Program-made: the position numbers and the translations under genes
The notes under the pieces: generated by a model
The model's input: the letters and a program-made list of their open reading frames with translations, nothing else
What the model was told of the DNA's origin: nothing
The model's database searches: none
Assembly: GCA_022647765.1 (NCBI GenBank)
Contig: JALCLH010000003.1
Span: 186,001-250,000, forward strand
Direction: 5' to 3'
Source: Acidipropionibacterium sp.
Lineage (GTDB): Bacteria; Actinomycetota; Actinomycetes; Propionibacteriales; Propionibacteriaceae
DNA: 64,000 nt
Part shown: piece by piece, positions 38,178-47,562 of the stretch
Layout of the letters: each line of letters opens with the position of its first letter
How positions within the stretch are numbered: position 1 is the stretch's first letter

Positions 38178-39250
38178 ACGCCGTCTTCGAGGACTCCCGC
38201 CTGGAGACCCCCGAGCTGCCCGGCCCCGCCGAGGCCGCCCTGCGCTACCTGGCCAGCACCGGCGCCCGAATCCGCTCCGACGCCGCCGAGCTGGCCGCCT
38301 CGGCCCGACTGGCCGCCGATGAGCTGGAGAGACCCCGCGGCGTCCTGGTGGTCGGCCCGGAGGCCCGGCTGGTCCGCTCGGTGCTCGAACCGGTGTGCCC
38401 GGTGCCGATGGTCGCCTGGCCCTTCGACCGGCTGCCGGCCTGGGTCGGCCCGCTCGATCTGGTGGTCGCCCTGGACACCGACACCGACATGCTCGGCGCG
38501 GCGCCGGCCCACCAGTCCTGCCTGGAATCGGTCCGCGAGGCGGAGCGGCGCGGCGCCGGGATCCTGCTGGCCGGCCGCGAGGACTCGGCGGCGTGGCGGG
38601 CGGCCGGACGCCGTTCGACGGTGCGGGTCCCGGTGCTCAGCGCCGACCCGATGGCCGCCGCGGTCGTGGTGCTGGCCCTGCTCGGCCGGATCGGCATCGG
38701 CCCCGACGTCGATCCGGAGCAGGTGGCCAGGGCCGCCGACCTGGTCTCCGAGACGGCCTCCCCGCACCACGACCTGGCCACCAACCCGGCCAAGGAGATG
38801 GCCTGCGCGCTGGCCGACGCCGACCCCCTGCTGTGGGGAGGCTCGGTGCTGGCCGCCAGATCCGCGAGGCGCTGCGCGGAGGCGCTGCGCCGGGCCAGCG
38901 GCCGGGCCGCGCTGTCGGCCGACGCCGACGCGCTGATGCCGGTCATCCTCGGGACGCCGGTGCGCGACCCCTTCGCCGATCCGGACATCGACGGCCTGGC
39001 CACCCGGCCGGTACTGGTCGTGATGGACGACGGGGAGGCCGGCGACGCCGCCGGTCGCGCCCGACTGGAGGCGGCCTGCCGCGAGCACGACGTGGCGGTG
39101 CGCAGCATCGGCCTGCCGCTCGGGATGGAGCAGGCGGGCCCGGTGGACCGCTACGTCACACTGCTGCTGGAGGGCCGGTTCTCGGCCGCCTACCTGGCTC
39201 TGGGACTCGGCCGTCTGGGCGAGGGCGCGAGCACCGGGGGCAGCAGGTGA
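38174..39250 (+). CDS. SIS-domain protein (phosphomannose-isomerase-like/TobH family)
   Basis: This 358-residue protein resembles the SIS-fold family placed next to mannose genes in actinobacteria and annotated as a mannose-6-phosphate-isomerase-like or TobH protein. Recognisable regions: GVLVVGPEARLVRSVLEP, PLDLVVALDTDTD, SETASPHHDLATNPAKEMA. Activity is not established from sequence. It overlaps both neighbours by four bases. Confidence 0.72.
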   Translation: MNAVFEDSRLETPELPGPAEAALRYLASTGARIRSDAAELAASARLAADELERPRGVLVVGPEARLVRSVLEPVCPVPMVAWPFDRLPAWVGPLDLVVALDTDTDMLGAAPAHQSCLESVREAERRGAGILLAGREDSAAWRAAGRRSTVRVPVLSADPMAAAVVVLALLGRIGIGPDVDPEQVARAADLVSETASPHHDLATNPAKEMACALADADPLLWGGSVLAARSARRCAEALRRASGRAALSADADALMPVILGTPVRDPFADPDIDGLATRPVLVVMDDGEAGDAAGRARLEAACREHDVAVRSIGLPLGMEQAGPVDRYVTLLLEGRFSAAYLALGLGRLGEGASTGGSR

Positions 39251-40209
39251 GCCGGGAGGGCAGCAAGAGGGCGATCCTCGCCGCGGCGTCTGCGAATCTG
39301 GGCATCGCCGCCACCAAGTTCCTGGCGTGGGCGCTCACCGGCGCCTCGTCGATGCTGGCCGAGGCCATCCACTCCACCGCCGACACCGGCAACCAGATCC
39401 TGCTCATCATCGGCGGCCGGGCCGCCCGCAGGCAGGCCGATGAGGAGCACCCGTTCGGATACGGGCGGGCCCGCTACCTGGCCGCCTTCATGGTCGCGAT
39501 CGTGATGTTCAGCCTGGGCGGACTGTTCTCCCTCTACGAGTGCTACCGCAAGATCGTGGCGGTGCGCGCCGGGGAGCACGACGAGCTCACCTCCTCGATC
39601 TGGTGGTGGGTGCCGCTGGTGGTGGTCGCCATCTCGCTGGTCGCCGAATCGCTGAGCCTGCGCACCGCCCTCCAGGAGACCCACAAGGCCCGCGCCCATC
39701 TCACGGTGATCCAGTTCATCCGGCAGGCCAAGGCCCCCGAGCTGCCGGTGGTGATGCTGGAGGACGCCGCCGCCGTCCTAGGCCTGGTCCTGGCCCTGCT
39801 GGGCATCGGGCTGACCCTGATCACCGGCAATGACATCTTCGACGCCCTGGGCTCGGGATTCATCGGGCTGCTGCTGGTGGTGGTCGCCGTCGTGCTGGGC
39901 CGCGAGATGCTCTCCCTGTTGGAGGGGGAGTCGGCCAGCCCGGAGAACCGGGAGGCGATCCGGGGCGCGCTGGAGGCGGGCGACGGCGTCTCACAGGTGA
40001 TTCACATGAGCACCGTGCACATCGGGCCCGAGACCATCCTGGTGGCCGCGAAGATCGCGGTGCAGCCGGACGGCACGGCCGGCGAGCTCGCCCGCATCAT
40101 CGACGCCGCCGAGGGGCGGGTGCGCGCCGCCGTTCCCGAGGTCGGGCCGCTCTACCTGGAACCCGACATCCTGCGCATCGACACCACCACGGCTGAGAAG
40201 GAGAACTGA
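39247..40209 (+). CDS. Cation diffusion facilitator transporter
   Basis: This 320-residue CDF protein exports divalent metal ions by proton antiport. Six membrane segments are visible; the metal-binding helices carry AEAIHSTADTGNQ (TM2) and MLEDAAAVLGL (TM5). A C-terminal cytoplasmic domain follows (ENREAIRGALEAG). The usual HxxxD/DxxxD pattern is HSTAD plus EDAAA here, resembling a Zn/Fe-type subgroup; the metal cannot be stated. GTG overlaps the previous stop. Confidence 0.86.
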   Translation: MSREGSKRAILAAASANLGIAATKFLAWALTGASSMLAEAIHSTADTGNQILLIIGGRAARRQADEEHPFGYGRARYLAAFMVAIVMFSLGGLFSLYECYRKIVAVRAGEHDELTSSIWWWVPLVVVAISLVAESLSLRTALQETHKARAHLTVIQFIRQAKAPELPVVMLEDAAAVLGLVLALLGIGLTLITGNDIFDALGSGFIGLLLVVVAVVLGREMLSLLEGESASPENREAIRGALEAGDGVSQVIHMSTVHIGPETILVAAKIAVQPDGTAGELARIIDAAEGRVRAAVPEVGPLYLEPDILRIDTTTAEKEN

Positions 40210-40211
40210 TC

Positions 40212-40769
40212 ATGACCACCACGGTTCTGGTGCTCAACGGACCCAATCTGGGACGTCTGGGACGCCGCGAGCCCCAGATCTACGGCACGATGACCCATGC
40301 CGACCTGCGCGCCCACCTGGTCGCTGCGGGGGAGGGCCTGGGCCTGGAGGTCGAGGTGCGGCAGACCGATGCGGAGGCCGAGATGATCGGCTGGCTGCAC
40401 GAGGCCGCCGACAACCGCATCCCGGTCGTCATCAACCCGGCGGCCTGGAGCCACTACTCGATCGCCATCGCGGACGCCGTCGCCCAGCTCGAGGCCCCGG
40501 TGATCGAGGTGCACCTGTCGAACATCGCCCGGCGCGAGGAGTTCCGCCACCACAGTGTGGTCTCCGCCTATGTCACCGGCACGATCATCGGACTGGGATT
40601 CTCCGGCTACGACTACGCCCTGGCGCACATCGCGGCGATGGTCGACCCCGACACCGAGGATCCCGCCACCCGAGCGCAGATCAGGCCCGGTCAGGTCCAC
40701 AGCGCCCTAGGCCACTTCCCCCAGCACCCCCGCGGGGGAGTGACTATTTCCCGGACTTGCCGGGATTGA
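40212..40769 (+). CDS. aroQ: Type II 3-dehydroquinate dehydratase
   Basis: This 185-residue enzyme dehydrates 3-dehydroquinate in the shikimate pathway. Motifs: LVLNGPNLGRLGRREPQIYG (catalytic Tyr/Arg loop), INPAAWSHYSIAIADAV, VIEVHLSNIARREEFRHHS with the catalytic His. Usual length is about 145-160; a C-terminal tail of about 35 residues runs 26 bases into the convergent DUF3039 gene, so a frameshift near the true stop is possible. It follows the cation transporter by two bases. Confidence 0.92.
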   Translation: MTTTVLVLNGPNLGRLGRREPQIYGTMTHADLRAHLVAAGEGLGLEVEVRQTDAEAEMIGWLHEAADNRIPVVINPAAWSHYSIAIADAVAQLEAPVIEVHLSNIARREEFRHHSVVSAYVTGTIIGLGFSGYDYALAHIAAMVDPDTEDPATRAQIRPGQVHSALGHFPQHPRGGVTISRTCRD

Positions 40770-41001
40770 GGGACTCCCAGATCTCCTTGCACTCCGGGCA
40801 GACCGGGAACCGGTCGGGGTTGCGGGTCGGCACCCAGACCTTGCCGCACAGGGCGACCACCGGGGTGCCGTTCACCATGGCGTCGGTCAGTTTCGCCTTG
40901 GGAACATAGTGGGAGAATCGCTCAGCGTCGCCGTCCTGGAATGACGGTTGGGTCCGCTCGTCGAGGACGGTCTCGGATCCGGGTGCAGCCTGCGTGCTCA
41001 T
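40744..41001 (-). CDS. DUF3039-family protein
   Basis: This 85-residue actinobacterial protein has a conserved core FSHYVPKAKLTDAMVNGTPV, then VALCGKVWVPTRNP and CPECKEIW; three Cys suggest a metal site. Function unknown. The ATG at 41001 is seven bases after TAGACT (41014-41009). Confidence 0.88.
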   Translation of the reverse strand: MSTQAAPGSETVLDERTQPSFQDGDAERFSHYVPKAKLTDAMVNGTPVVALCGKVWVPTRNPDRFPVCPECKEIWESLNPGKSGK

Positions 41002-41130
41002 AGTCGGAAGTCTAGGCTCCCGATCCATTCACCCCGACGGGGATCGGCTGTTGGCGAAGCAGACCGCCGTGGGCCGCCGCCCCGCCCGCACCGGCTGGGG
41101 TGCTGCGGGATCGCGTGGGATAGTTGACGG

Positions 41131-42140
41131 GTGAGCAGTGAAGAGCCGGACCGCCAGGGGACCCGACATCTCGGTGAGAGGCCGGGGGACCGGCACGCCG
41201 GGGGACCGGCAGCGCAACTGCCCCCGATGGGGTGGTACCCCGATCCTGCCGGCAGCGACAAGGAGCGCTACTGGGACGGATCCCGGTGGACCCGGAATCT
41301 TCGCACTCCTGTCGAGCAGCCGAAGAGCCGCAGGCCGCACTCGAACACCCTCCCCGAGACTCTGGAGCCGATCAGGCGGCGTCAGCCCGGCGAGCGGCCG
41401 GAGCAGCGCATCGTCCAGCGCCGATCCGCCAATCCCGCCGAGAGATCCCCGCAGCGCTCCGCCGAGGAGCCCTCGCAGCCTCAACAACCTCAACAGCCTC
41501 AACAGTTCAGCAGCCCCAGGAACCGCAGCCGCCCCAGCAGCACAACCCCTATGACGCCTACCGCCCCCAGCGCTCGGCGGGTCGGCTGGACGCGAGCACC
41601 AGCGACGGCGTCCCGCTGGCGGGCTGGTGGTGGCGGGTGCTGTCCACCGTGATCGATCAGATCATCATCTGGGTCCTCGTCGCGATCGTCATGCGCGATC
41701 AGTTCCAGGCCTATTTCACGGCGATGAACAAGCTGATGGTCGAGTACGGCTCCTCGACGCAGATGCTCACGGCGCTGCGCGACAACCCGGATCTGCTCAG
41801 CACGGCCGGGCTGACCGGCCCGCTGTCCACCCTGATGCTGTCGGCGATCCTGGCCCAGGCGATCTACCAGTTCATCATGCTGGTGGCCTTCTCCGCCTCG
41901 GTGGGCCAGCTCGTCGCCGGACTGCGCGTCGTCGGAGTCGGCAAGGGCCAGCAGCACCGCCATCTGACCTGGTGGCGGGCGGCGGTGCGGGCGGCCACAT
42001 GGGGTGTCGTCGCAGTGCTCAACATCTACCTCGGTATGCTCACGGTGCTGAGTTACGTGATGCCGCTGTTCCAACGTCGACGTCAGACCATCCATGATCT
42101 GGCGGGCGGTACTCAGGTGATCCGGCTGTCCCGCAACTGA
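41131..42140 (+). CDS. RDD-family membrane protein with N-terminal DUF2510 (one frameshift)
   Basis: Corrected for one missing base near 41505-41512 the protein is 336 residues. An N-terminal DUF2510 motif (GWYPDPAGSDKERYWDGS) is followed by a Gln/Pro-rich linker, then an RDD domain with three or four membrane segments (GVPLAGWWWRVLSTVIDQII; QAIYQFIMLVAFSASVGQ; QTIHDLAGGTQVI). The linker is low-complexity CAG/CCT repeats, where an indel error is easy. Function unknown. GTG start at 41131. Confidence 0.8.
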
Positions 42141-42166
42141 CTCCACATGTCTGAGAGGCGCCCCGA

Positions 42167-44299
42167 ATGCCTTTGTCTGATCCTGCCCTGATCGCACTGG
42201 CTGATCATTTCGGAATAGCCCGGAGCTTCCAGGACTGGAAGGGACGACAGACCACCGTCTCGGAGGACACGATTCGCGCGGTGCTGGCCGGCCTGGGGAT
42301 CGACGCCGCCACCCCGGACCGGGCGCAGCAGGCCCTGGCCGAGGTCAGAGACCGGCCCTGGCGGCGCACCCTTCCGCCCTGCACCGTGCTGCGCGAGGGG
42401 CAGGAGGGCAGGGTCGATGTCCATCTGACGGCGGGCCAGTCGGTCGAGGTGCACATCCGGCTGGAGGACGGCTCGAACCGCGGCTGCTGGCAGGTCGACA
42501 ACTGGAACCCGGACCGGCTGCTGGACGGGAGATGGGTGGGCGAGGCGACCTTCGGGGTCCCCGGGGACCTGCCGCTGGGCTATCACACCGTGGTGGCGAC
42601 CACCGCCGACCACCGCACGACGGCCAGTCTCATCGTCACCCCCGGGTGGGTCGGCCTGCCGAACCGGATGGGGTCGACGCCGTCATGGGGATACGCCAGC
42701 CAGCTCTACTCGGTGCGCTCCCACCACTCGTGGGGGGTGGGCGATCTCACCGATCTGGCGGATCTGGCCACCTGGTCGGCCACCCAGGGCGCCGACTACC
42801 TGCTCATCAATCCGCTGCACGCCGCCGAGGTGGTGCCGCCGATGGAGCCCTCCCCCTATCTGCCCGCCAGCCGGCTGTTCATCAACCCGATCTACATCCG
42901 GCCCGAGCTGATCCCCGAGTACCAGGATCTCGACGACGACGACCGCGATCTGGTGGCGAGATCGCGCCGGATGGTCGCCGACGGCCAGGAGCAGGTGGAC
43001 CGGATCGACCGGGATCTCAGCTGGGCCGCCAAGAAGCCGGTGCTCGAGCGGATCCACGCCCTGGGCATGGAGGCCGCCCGCACGATGGCCTATCAGGCCT
43101 TCCGCCGGACCCGCGGCACCCGGCTCGGCGACTACGCCATCTGGTGCGCTCTCTCGGACGTGTACGGCTCGGACTGGACCCAGTGGCCCGAGCCGTACCG
43201 GCGTCCCACCAGCAGCGAGGTGGGCGCCTTCGCCACCGAGCAGGCCGACCGGGTGGACTTCTACGAGTGGCTGCAGTGGATCGCCGACCAGCAGCTGTCG
43301 GCCGCCGACCGGGCGGGCCGCGACGCCGGGATGAAGCTCGGCCTGATCTGCGATCTGGCGGTCGGGGTGAACGGACACGGCGCCGACACCTGGATGATGC
43401 CGGGCCTGTACGCCGAGGGCATCGGCGTGGGCGCCCCTCCCGACCAGTTCAACCAGGCCGGCCAGGACTGGGGGCAGCCGCCGATGCGCCCCGACATGCT
43501 CGCCGAGATGGCCTACCGGCCCTTCCGGGAGATGGTGGCGACGGCGCTGCGGCACGCCGGAGGGGTGCGGATCGATCACATCATGGGACTGTTCCGGCTC
43601 TGGTGGGTGCCTGCCGGGCTCGGCCCGCGCAAGGGCACATATGTGCGCTACGACCACGACGCGATGGTCGGAATCCTGGCCCTGGAGGCCTACCGGGCGG
43701 GCGCGCTGGTGGTCGGGGAGGATCTGGGGACGGTCGAGCCCGGGGTCCGCGACTACCTTCGCGACCGCGGCCTGCTCGGCACCTCGGTGATGTGGTTCGA
43801 GCTGGACGACGCCGGCCGGCCACTTCCGCCGCAGGCCTGGCGGGAGTACGCCCTGTCGTCGGTGACCACCCACGATCTGCCGCCGACGGTGAGCTACCTG
43901 TCCGGCGCGCACGTCGATGCGCGCAACGAGCTGGGGATGCTCACCGAGCCGGTGGAGCAGGAGCGCGCCAATGCGGCCCGCGAACGGGAGTCCTGGGTGC
44001 AGGCCCTGCGCGACTGCGGGGCGCTGGCCGGCGAGGATCCCAGCGATCAGGAGATCGTGGTGGCCATGCACCGGATGCTGCGGCAGACCCCCTCGCGCAT
44101 CCTCAATGTGGCCCTCACCGACGCCGTGGGCGACCGGCGCACCCAGAACATGCCCGGCACCACCGACGAGTACCCGAACTGGCGGGTGCCGCTGAGCGGC
44201 CCCGACGGCAGGCCGATGTGGCTGGAGGAGGTCTACACCAGCCCGCTGGCCGCCGAACTGGCCCAGGTGCTCAACGGCTCCCGATCGGCGGACGAGTAG
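42167..44299 (+). CDS. malQ: 4-alpha-glucanotransferase
   Basis: This 710-residue GH77 enzyme transfers alpha-1,4-glucan segments between maltodextrins or glycogen chains. It has the actinobacterial N-terminal beta-rich extension (1-150) before the barrel. Landmarks: GYASQLYSVRSHHSWGVGDL, SPYLPASRLFINPIYI, VRIDHIMGLFRLWWVP (nucleophile Asp), VGEDLGTVEPGVR (acid/base Glu) and SVTTHDLPPTVSY. It ends at a strong hairpin shared with hup. Confidence 0.94.
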   Translation: MPLSDPALIALADHFGIARSFQDWKGRQTTVSEDTIRAVLAGLGIDAATPDRAQQALAEVRDRPWRRTLPPCTVLREGQEGRVDVHLTAGQSVEVHIRLEDGSNRGCWQVDNWNPDRLLDGRWVGEATFGVPGDLPLGYHTVVATTADHRTTASLIVTPGWVGLPNRMGSTPSWGYASQLYSVRSHHSWGVGDLTDLADLATWSATQGADYLLINPLHAAEVVPPMEPSPYLPASRLFINPIYIRPELIPEYQDLDDDDRDLVARSRRMVADGQEQVDRIDRDLSWAAKKPVLERIHALGMEAARTMAYQAFRRTRGTRLGDYAIWCALSDVYGSDWTQWPEPYRRPTSSEVGAFATEQADRVDFYEWLQWIADQQLSAADRAGRDAGMKLGLICDLAVGVNGHGADTWMMPGLYAEGIGVGAPPDQFNQAGQDWGQPPMRPDMLAEMAYRPFREMVATALRHAGGVRIDHIMGLFRLWWVPAGLGPRKGTYVRYDHDAMVGILALEAYRAGALVVGEDLGTVEPGVRDYLRDRGLLGTSVMWFELDDAGRPLPPQAWREYALSSVTTHDLPPTVSYLSGAHVDARNELGMLTEPVEQERANAARERESWVQALRDCGALAGEDPSDQEIVVAMHRMLRQTPSRILNVALTDAVGDRRTQNMPGTTDEYPNWRVPLSGPDGRPMWLEEVYTSPLAAELAQVLNGSRSADE

Positions 44300-44302
44300 G
44301 CG

Positions 44303-44334
44303 GGAGGGCCCCGACCATGCGGTCCGGGCCCTCC
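44303..44334. terminator. Bidirectional hairpin between malQ and hup
   Basis: Fourteen-base arms (44303-44316 and 44321-44334) pair with one mismatch around ATGC. It lies between two convergent genes, as expected for a shared terminator. GTCGTCAGTG then occurs twice (44336 and 44356). Confidence 0.75.
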
Positions 44335-44379
44335 GTCGTCAGTGTTGGCGCAGTAGTCGTCAGTGCCGGGGCACCGGCG

Positions 44380-44655
44380 TCACTCCGAGACAGCCTTCTT
44401 CAGGGTGCTGGAGGCCGAGATCTTGACCGCCTTGTGGGCGGGAATGGTCATCGACTCGCCGGTGCGGGGGTTGCGGCCGTTGCGGGCCGGGCGCTCGACC
44501 AGCTCGGCGGTCAGCAGGCCGGGCAGCTGAACCTTCTCGCCGTCGACCAGGGCGCTGGTGACGACGTCGGTGAGGGCCTTGAGGGCATCGTTCGCCTGGG
44601 CGTCGGTGATGCCGGCCTGCTTGGCGATGGCCTTGACGAGCTCGGACTTGGTCAT
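44380..44655 (-). CDS. hup: HU-family DNA-binding protein
   Basis: This 91-residue nucleoid protein opens MTKSELVKAIAKQAGITDAQ and has the DNA-contacting arm ELVERPARNGRNPRTGESMTI with the conserved RNPRTG, ending in KKAVSE. AAGGAG precedes the ATG. The long extended Lys/Ala tail of mycobacterial HU is absent. Confidence 0.95.
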   Translation of the reverse strand: MTKSELVKAIAKQAGITDAQANDALKALTDVVTSALVDGEKVQLPGLLTAELVERPARNGRNPRTGESMTIPAHKAVKISASSTLKKAVSE

Positions 44656-44771
44656 GGGGTCTCCTTGTATCTGGCTACAGGGGCTGGCACGACCAAATGG
44701 CCGTTCCTTCGGGGGTGCTCCGGGTGACCGACCTGTTCGACCGTGCCGCTGAACGCGCTCCCTGAATCAGG

Positions 44772-44799
44772 ACCCTAACCGTTCTGGGCTCGCAGTCAA
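44772..44799 (-). promoter_or_regulatory. Predicted hup promoter
   Basis: On the minus strand TTGACT (44799-44794), a 16-base spacer and TAGGGT (44777-44772) match a primary-sigma promoter. It gives a 5' leader of about 110 bases with a normal ribosome site. Confidence 0.55.
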
Positions 44800-44885
44800 G
44801 CCGGGAAGCGCCGTCTGACCCGCAGAATCAGCGGATTTCGAGAGCATTTCGAGCCCCGATCGGGCGGTCCCCGCCAATCAGCGGC

Positions 44886-46223
44886 TCACAGCTCCTCCCC
44901 GATGATCCGGTCCGGCTCGTCGTGGCCGGGCCGCACCATGATGGTGGGGATCGCCTGCTCGCCCCGCGAGATGCGGCGTCCCGACATCGGCAGCTCCGCC
45001 AGCGCCCTCTGATGGCGATCCCGGGCGGCCTGCAGCGGCTCGGCGCCCACCACCTCGCCATCGGTGACCAGCGGCACGATGAGATCGCGGTCGGTCTCGC
45101 GCCGGGCCGGCGGCTGGCTGATCCCGACCACCTCGGCCTCGGCCATGCCGTCGTCTCCGATCCTGCGCAGCGCGAACTTGCGGCCGCCCACGGTCGCCTT
45201 GTGGGAGGACTTCTTGGCCACCGGCTCCAGCGGCGCGGCCGGATCGTCCGAGGTGGCCCGGGCCACCAGCTTGTAGACGAAGCTGCAGGTCGGGGCGCCG
45301 GATCCGGTGACCACCGAGGTGCCCACCCCGTAGCCGTCGATCGGGACGCCGCGCAGGGCCGCGATCTGCCACTCGTCGAGATCGCTGGTGACGATGATCC
45401 TGGTTCCGGTGGCCCCCAGGTCGTCCAGCAGGTCGCGGACCCGGCGGGCCACGATCGCCAGATCGCCGGAGTCGATCCGCACCGCCCCCAGCCGGCCCTC
45501 GGTGAGCTCGACCCCGGTGCGCACCGCCTGGTCGATGTCGTAGGTGTCGACCAGCAGGGTGGTCTGGTCTCCGAAGGTGTCGAGCTGGGCGCGGAAGGCG
45601 TCCCGCTCGGAGTCGTTGAGCAGGGTGAAGGAGTGCGCCGCGGTGCCCGAGGTGGGGACGCCGTAGCGGATCCCGGCGGCCAGGTTCGAGGTCGGCCCGA
45701 AGCCGGCGATCCAGCAGGCCCTGGCCGCCGCCACCGCGGCCTCCTCATGGGTGCGCCGCGAGCCCATCTCGATGATCGAGCGGCCCTCGGCCATCAGCAC
45801 CATCCGGGAGGCGGCCGAGGCCACCGCCGAGTCGTGGTTGTAGATGCTCAGCAGCAGGGTCTCCAGCAGGCAGGCCTCGGCGAAGGAGCTCTCGACGGTG
45901 ACCAGCGGGGAGCCGGGAAAGTAGAGGTCCCCCTCGGCATATCCGCGGATCGAGCCGGTGAACCGGTAGGTCGACAGCCACTGCGCCATCTGCTCGCTGA
46001 CCACCCGGTGGCTCACCAGGAAGTCGATCTCGGCGGGCTCGAAGTGGAAGTCCTCGACGGCGTCCAGCATCCGTCCCACCCCGGCCACCACGCCGTAGCG
46101 GCGGCCCTCGGGGAGCCGGCGGGGGAACAGCTCGAAGACGCAGGGCCGGAAGGCGGTGCCCGCCCGCATCGCCGCCTCCACCATGGTGAGTTCGTAGTGA
46201 TCGGTGAGCAGTGCAGTCGACAT
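44886..46223 (-). CDS. pncB: Nicotinate phosphoribosyltransferase
   Basis: This 445-residue enzyme makes nicotinate mononucleotide from nicotinate and PRPP in NAD salvage. Motifs: LLTDHYELTMVEAAM at the N-terminus, the catalytic-His region SRRTHEEAAVAAARA, GTAAHSFTLL, VRIDSGDLAIVARRVRDLL and GTSVVTGSGAPTCSFVYKL. TAGAGT (46235-46230) ends six bases before the ATG. Confidence 0.94.
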   Translation of the reverse strand: MSTALLTDHYELTMVEAAMRAGTAFRPCVFELFPRRLPEGRRYGVVAGVGRMLDAVEDFHFEPAEIDFLVSHRVVSEQMAQWLSTYRFTGSIRGYAEGDLYFPGSPLVTVESSFAEACLLETLLLSIYNHDSAVASAASRMVLMAEGRSIIEMGSRRTHEEAAVAAARACWIAGFGPTSNLAAGIRYGVPTSGTAAHSFTLLNDSERDAFRAQLDTFGDQTTLLVDTYDIDQAVRTGVELTEGRLGAVRIDSGDLAIVARRVRDLLDDLGATGTRIIVTSDLDEWQIAALRGVPIDGYGVGTSVVTGSGAPTCSFVYKLVARATSDDPAAPLEPVAKKSSHKATVGGRKFALRRIGDDGMAEAEVVGISQPPARRETDRDLIVPLVTDGEVVGAEPLQAARDRHQRALAELPMSGRRISRGEQAIPTIMVRPGHDEPDRIIGEEL

Positions 46224-46319
46224 GGGGCAACTCTATGGGGGAGGGTGCGCGCTGGGTAGTCGGCGGATCCGGGCGTTGCACTTCCGGCCGGATCCCGGGC
46301 GCCGGGGCAGAATGGGGGC

Positions 46320-46658
46320 ATGTCTGGATCTGTGAGCAGCCGTCCGGCCGTCGGCGCAGGGGGCGCAGCGGTGTGCTCCCTGCCCGCCGGGGAGCCGGTC
46401 GTCGAGCGGCTCCAGCAGCGCGAACCGGACTGGACGACGGTGGTCTGGGACGATCCGGTCAACCTGATGAGCTATGTGGCCAGGGTCTTCGCGAGCTATT
46501 TCGGCTACCCCCGCCCCAGGGCCCATGAACTGATGCTGCAGGTGCACACCGAGGGCAGCGCGGTCGTCGCCACCGGCTCCCGGGAGGAGATGGAGACGGC
46601 GGTCAGCGCCATGCACTCCTACGGCCTGTGGGCGACCCTGGGGAGGTGCGGGGAGTGA
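46320..46658 (+). CDS. clpS: ATP-dependent Clp protease adaptor ClpS
   Basis: This 112-residue adaptor delivers N-end-rule substrates to ClpAP/ClpCP. The ClpS core starts near residue 38: [23 protein letters not shown], then [20 protein letters not shown] variable 30-residue N-terminus precedes it. Its stop overlaps the DUF2017 start, a coupling typical of actinobacteria. Confidence 0.92.
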   Translation: MSGSVSSRPAVGAGGAAVCSLPAGEPVVERLQQREPDWTTVVWDDPVNLMSYVARVFASYFGYPRPRAHELMLQVHTEGSAVVATGSREEMETAVSAMHSYGLWATLGRCGE

Positions 46659-47251
46659 AGATGTCGACCGGGACGCCCCCGTGGTCCCTGGAGTTCGAGC
46701 CGGAGGAGGCCTGGCTGCTCGGCGTCCTGCTCGACTTCTACCAGCCGCTGGTCGAGCCCGATGCCGAGCCTCTGGGCCCCGACGACGGAGATGGCGACGC
46801 CGGGAGTGGAGACGCCGAGGACTCCTTCGCCTTCTGGGAGTCCGACGTCGTCGAGACCACGGTCGATCGGCAGGGGGAGGATCCGGCCCTGGTGAGGCTC
46901 TTCCCCGACGCCTACTCGGACGATCCGCTGGCCAGCGCCGAGTTCCGGCGATTCACCCTGTCGGGGCAGCGCCGCGAGAGGCTGGACGACATCGCGATGC
47001 TGCGCAGGGCCCTGGTCCGGCTGGCCGACGGCCCGCTGCCGATCGGGGTGGAGGACATCGACCCGTGGCTGCGGGTCGCCAACGCGCTGCGCCTGCTGCT
47101 GGCCAGCAGGCTGGGGATCGTCGACGACCGGAGCGCCGATCAGGCCGAGCGGGACGCCCATCGGGATCCCTCCGACATCATCCATCCGGCCTACGAGTGG
47201 CTCGGCGTCCTGATCGAGATCTTCATCGAGGTGTCCTGGGGCGAGGATTAA
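46655..47251 (+). CDS. DUF2017-family protein
   Basis: This protein of about 198 residues is an actinobacterial DUF2017 member, normally encoded after clpS. It includes [20 protein letters not shown], an acidic insert, and [16 protein letters not shown]. Function unknown. The GTG at 46655 overlaps the clpS stop; an ATG at 46661 is an alternative. Confidence 0.82.
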   Translation: MKMSTGTPPWSLEFEPEEAWLLGVLLDFYQPLVEPDAEPLGPDDGDGDAGSGDAEDSFAFWESDVVETTVDRQGEDPALVRLFPDAYSDDPLASAEFRRFTLSGQRRERLDDIAMLRRALVRLADGPLPIGVEDIDPWLRVANALRLLLASRLGIVDDRSADQAERDAHRDPSDIIHPAYEWLGVLIEIFIEVSWGED

Positions 47252-47267
47252 CACCCGACCCCCGCGC

Positions 47268-47286
47268 TTAGGGTCGCCTACCCTGA
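47268..47286. promoter_or_regulatory. IdeR/DtxR-like iron box
   Basis: TTAGGGTCGCCTACCCTGA is a near-palindromic 19-mer that agrees at 14 positions with the DtxR/IdeR consensus TTAGGTTAGGCTAACCTAA. It covers the -35 side of the feoA promoter (TACACT, 47289-47294), so iron-loaded repressor would block the operon. Confidence 0.7.
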
Positions 47287-47301
47287 CCTACACTCATCGC
47301 C

Positions 47302-47562
47302 ATGAGTGAAATCATTAGCAGCCGCGGCGAACCGCTCTCCTCCTGTGCCACCGGCGCCCAGCGCCTGCTGCAGGGCACCGGCGTCCGCCCCGACCTCGCC
47401 CGCCGGCTGGCCGCCCTCGGGCTGCGCCGCGGCGCTCAGGTGACCCTGCTGATGCGCACCGCCGGGGGCGGCGGCATCGTCTCGGTCGCCGGGTCCCGCA
47501 TCGCCCTGGACCACAGCATGCTCAAGAGCCTCTACACCATCGATCTGAGGGACGCCGCATGA
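47302..47562 (+). CDS. feoA: Ferrous iron transport protein A
   Basis: This 86-residue FeoA is a small SH3-like cytosolic protein needed for FeoB function. The core is RRLAALGLRRGAQVTLL and GGGGIVSVAGSRIALD. The ATG is seven bases after TACACT, consistent with a leaderless iron-regulated message. feoB overlaps its last codon. Confidence 0.9.
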   Translation: MSEIISSRGEPLSSCATGAQRLLQGTGVRPDLARRLAALGLRRGAQVTLLMRTAGGGGIVSVAGSRIALDHSMLKSLYTIDLRDAA

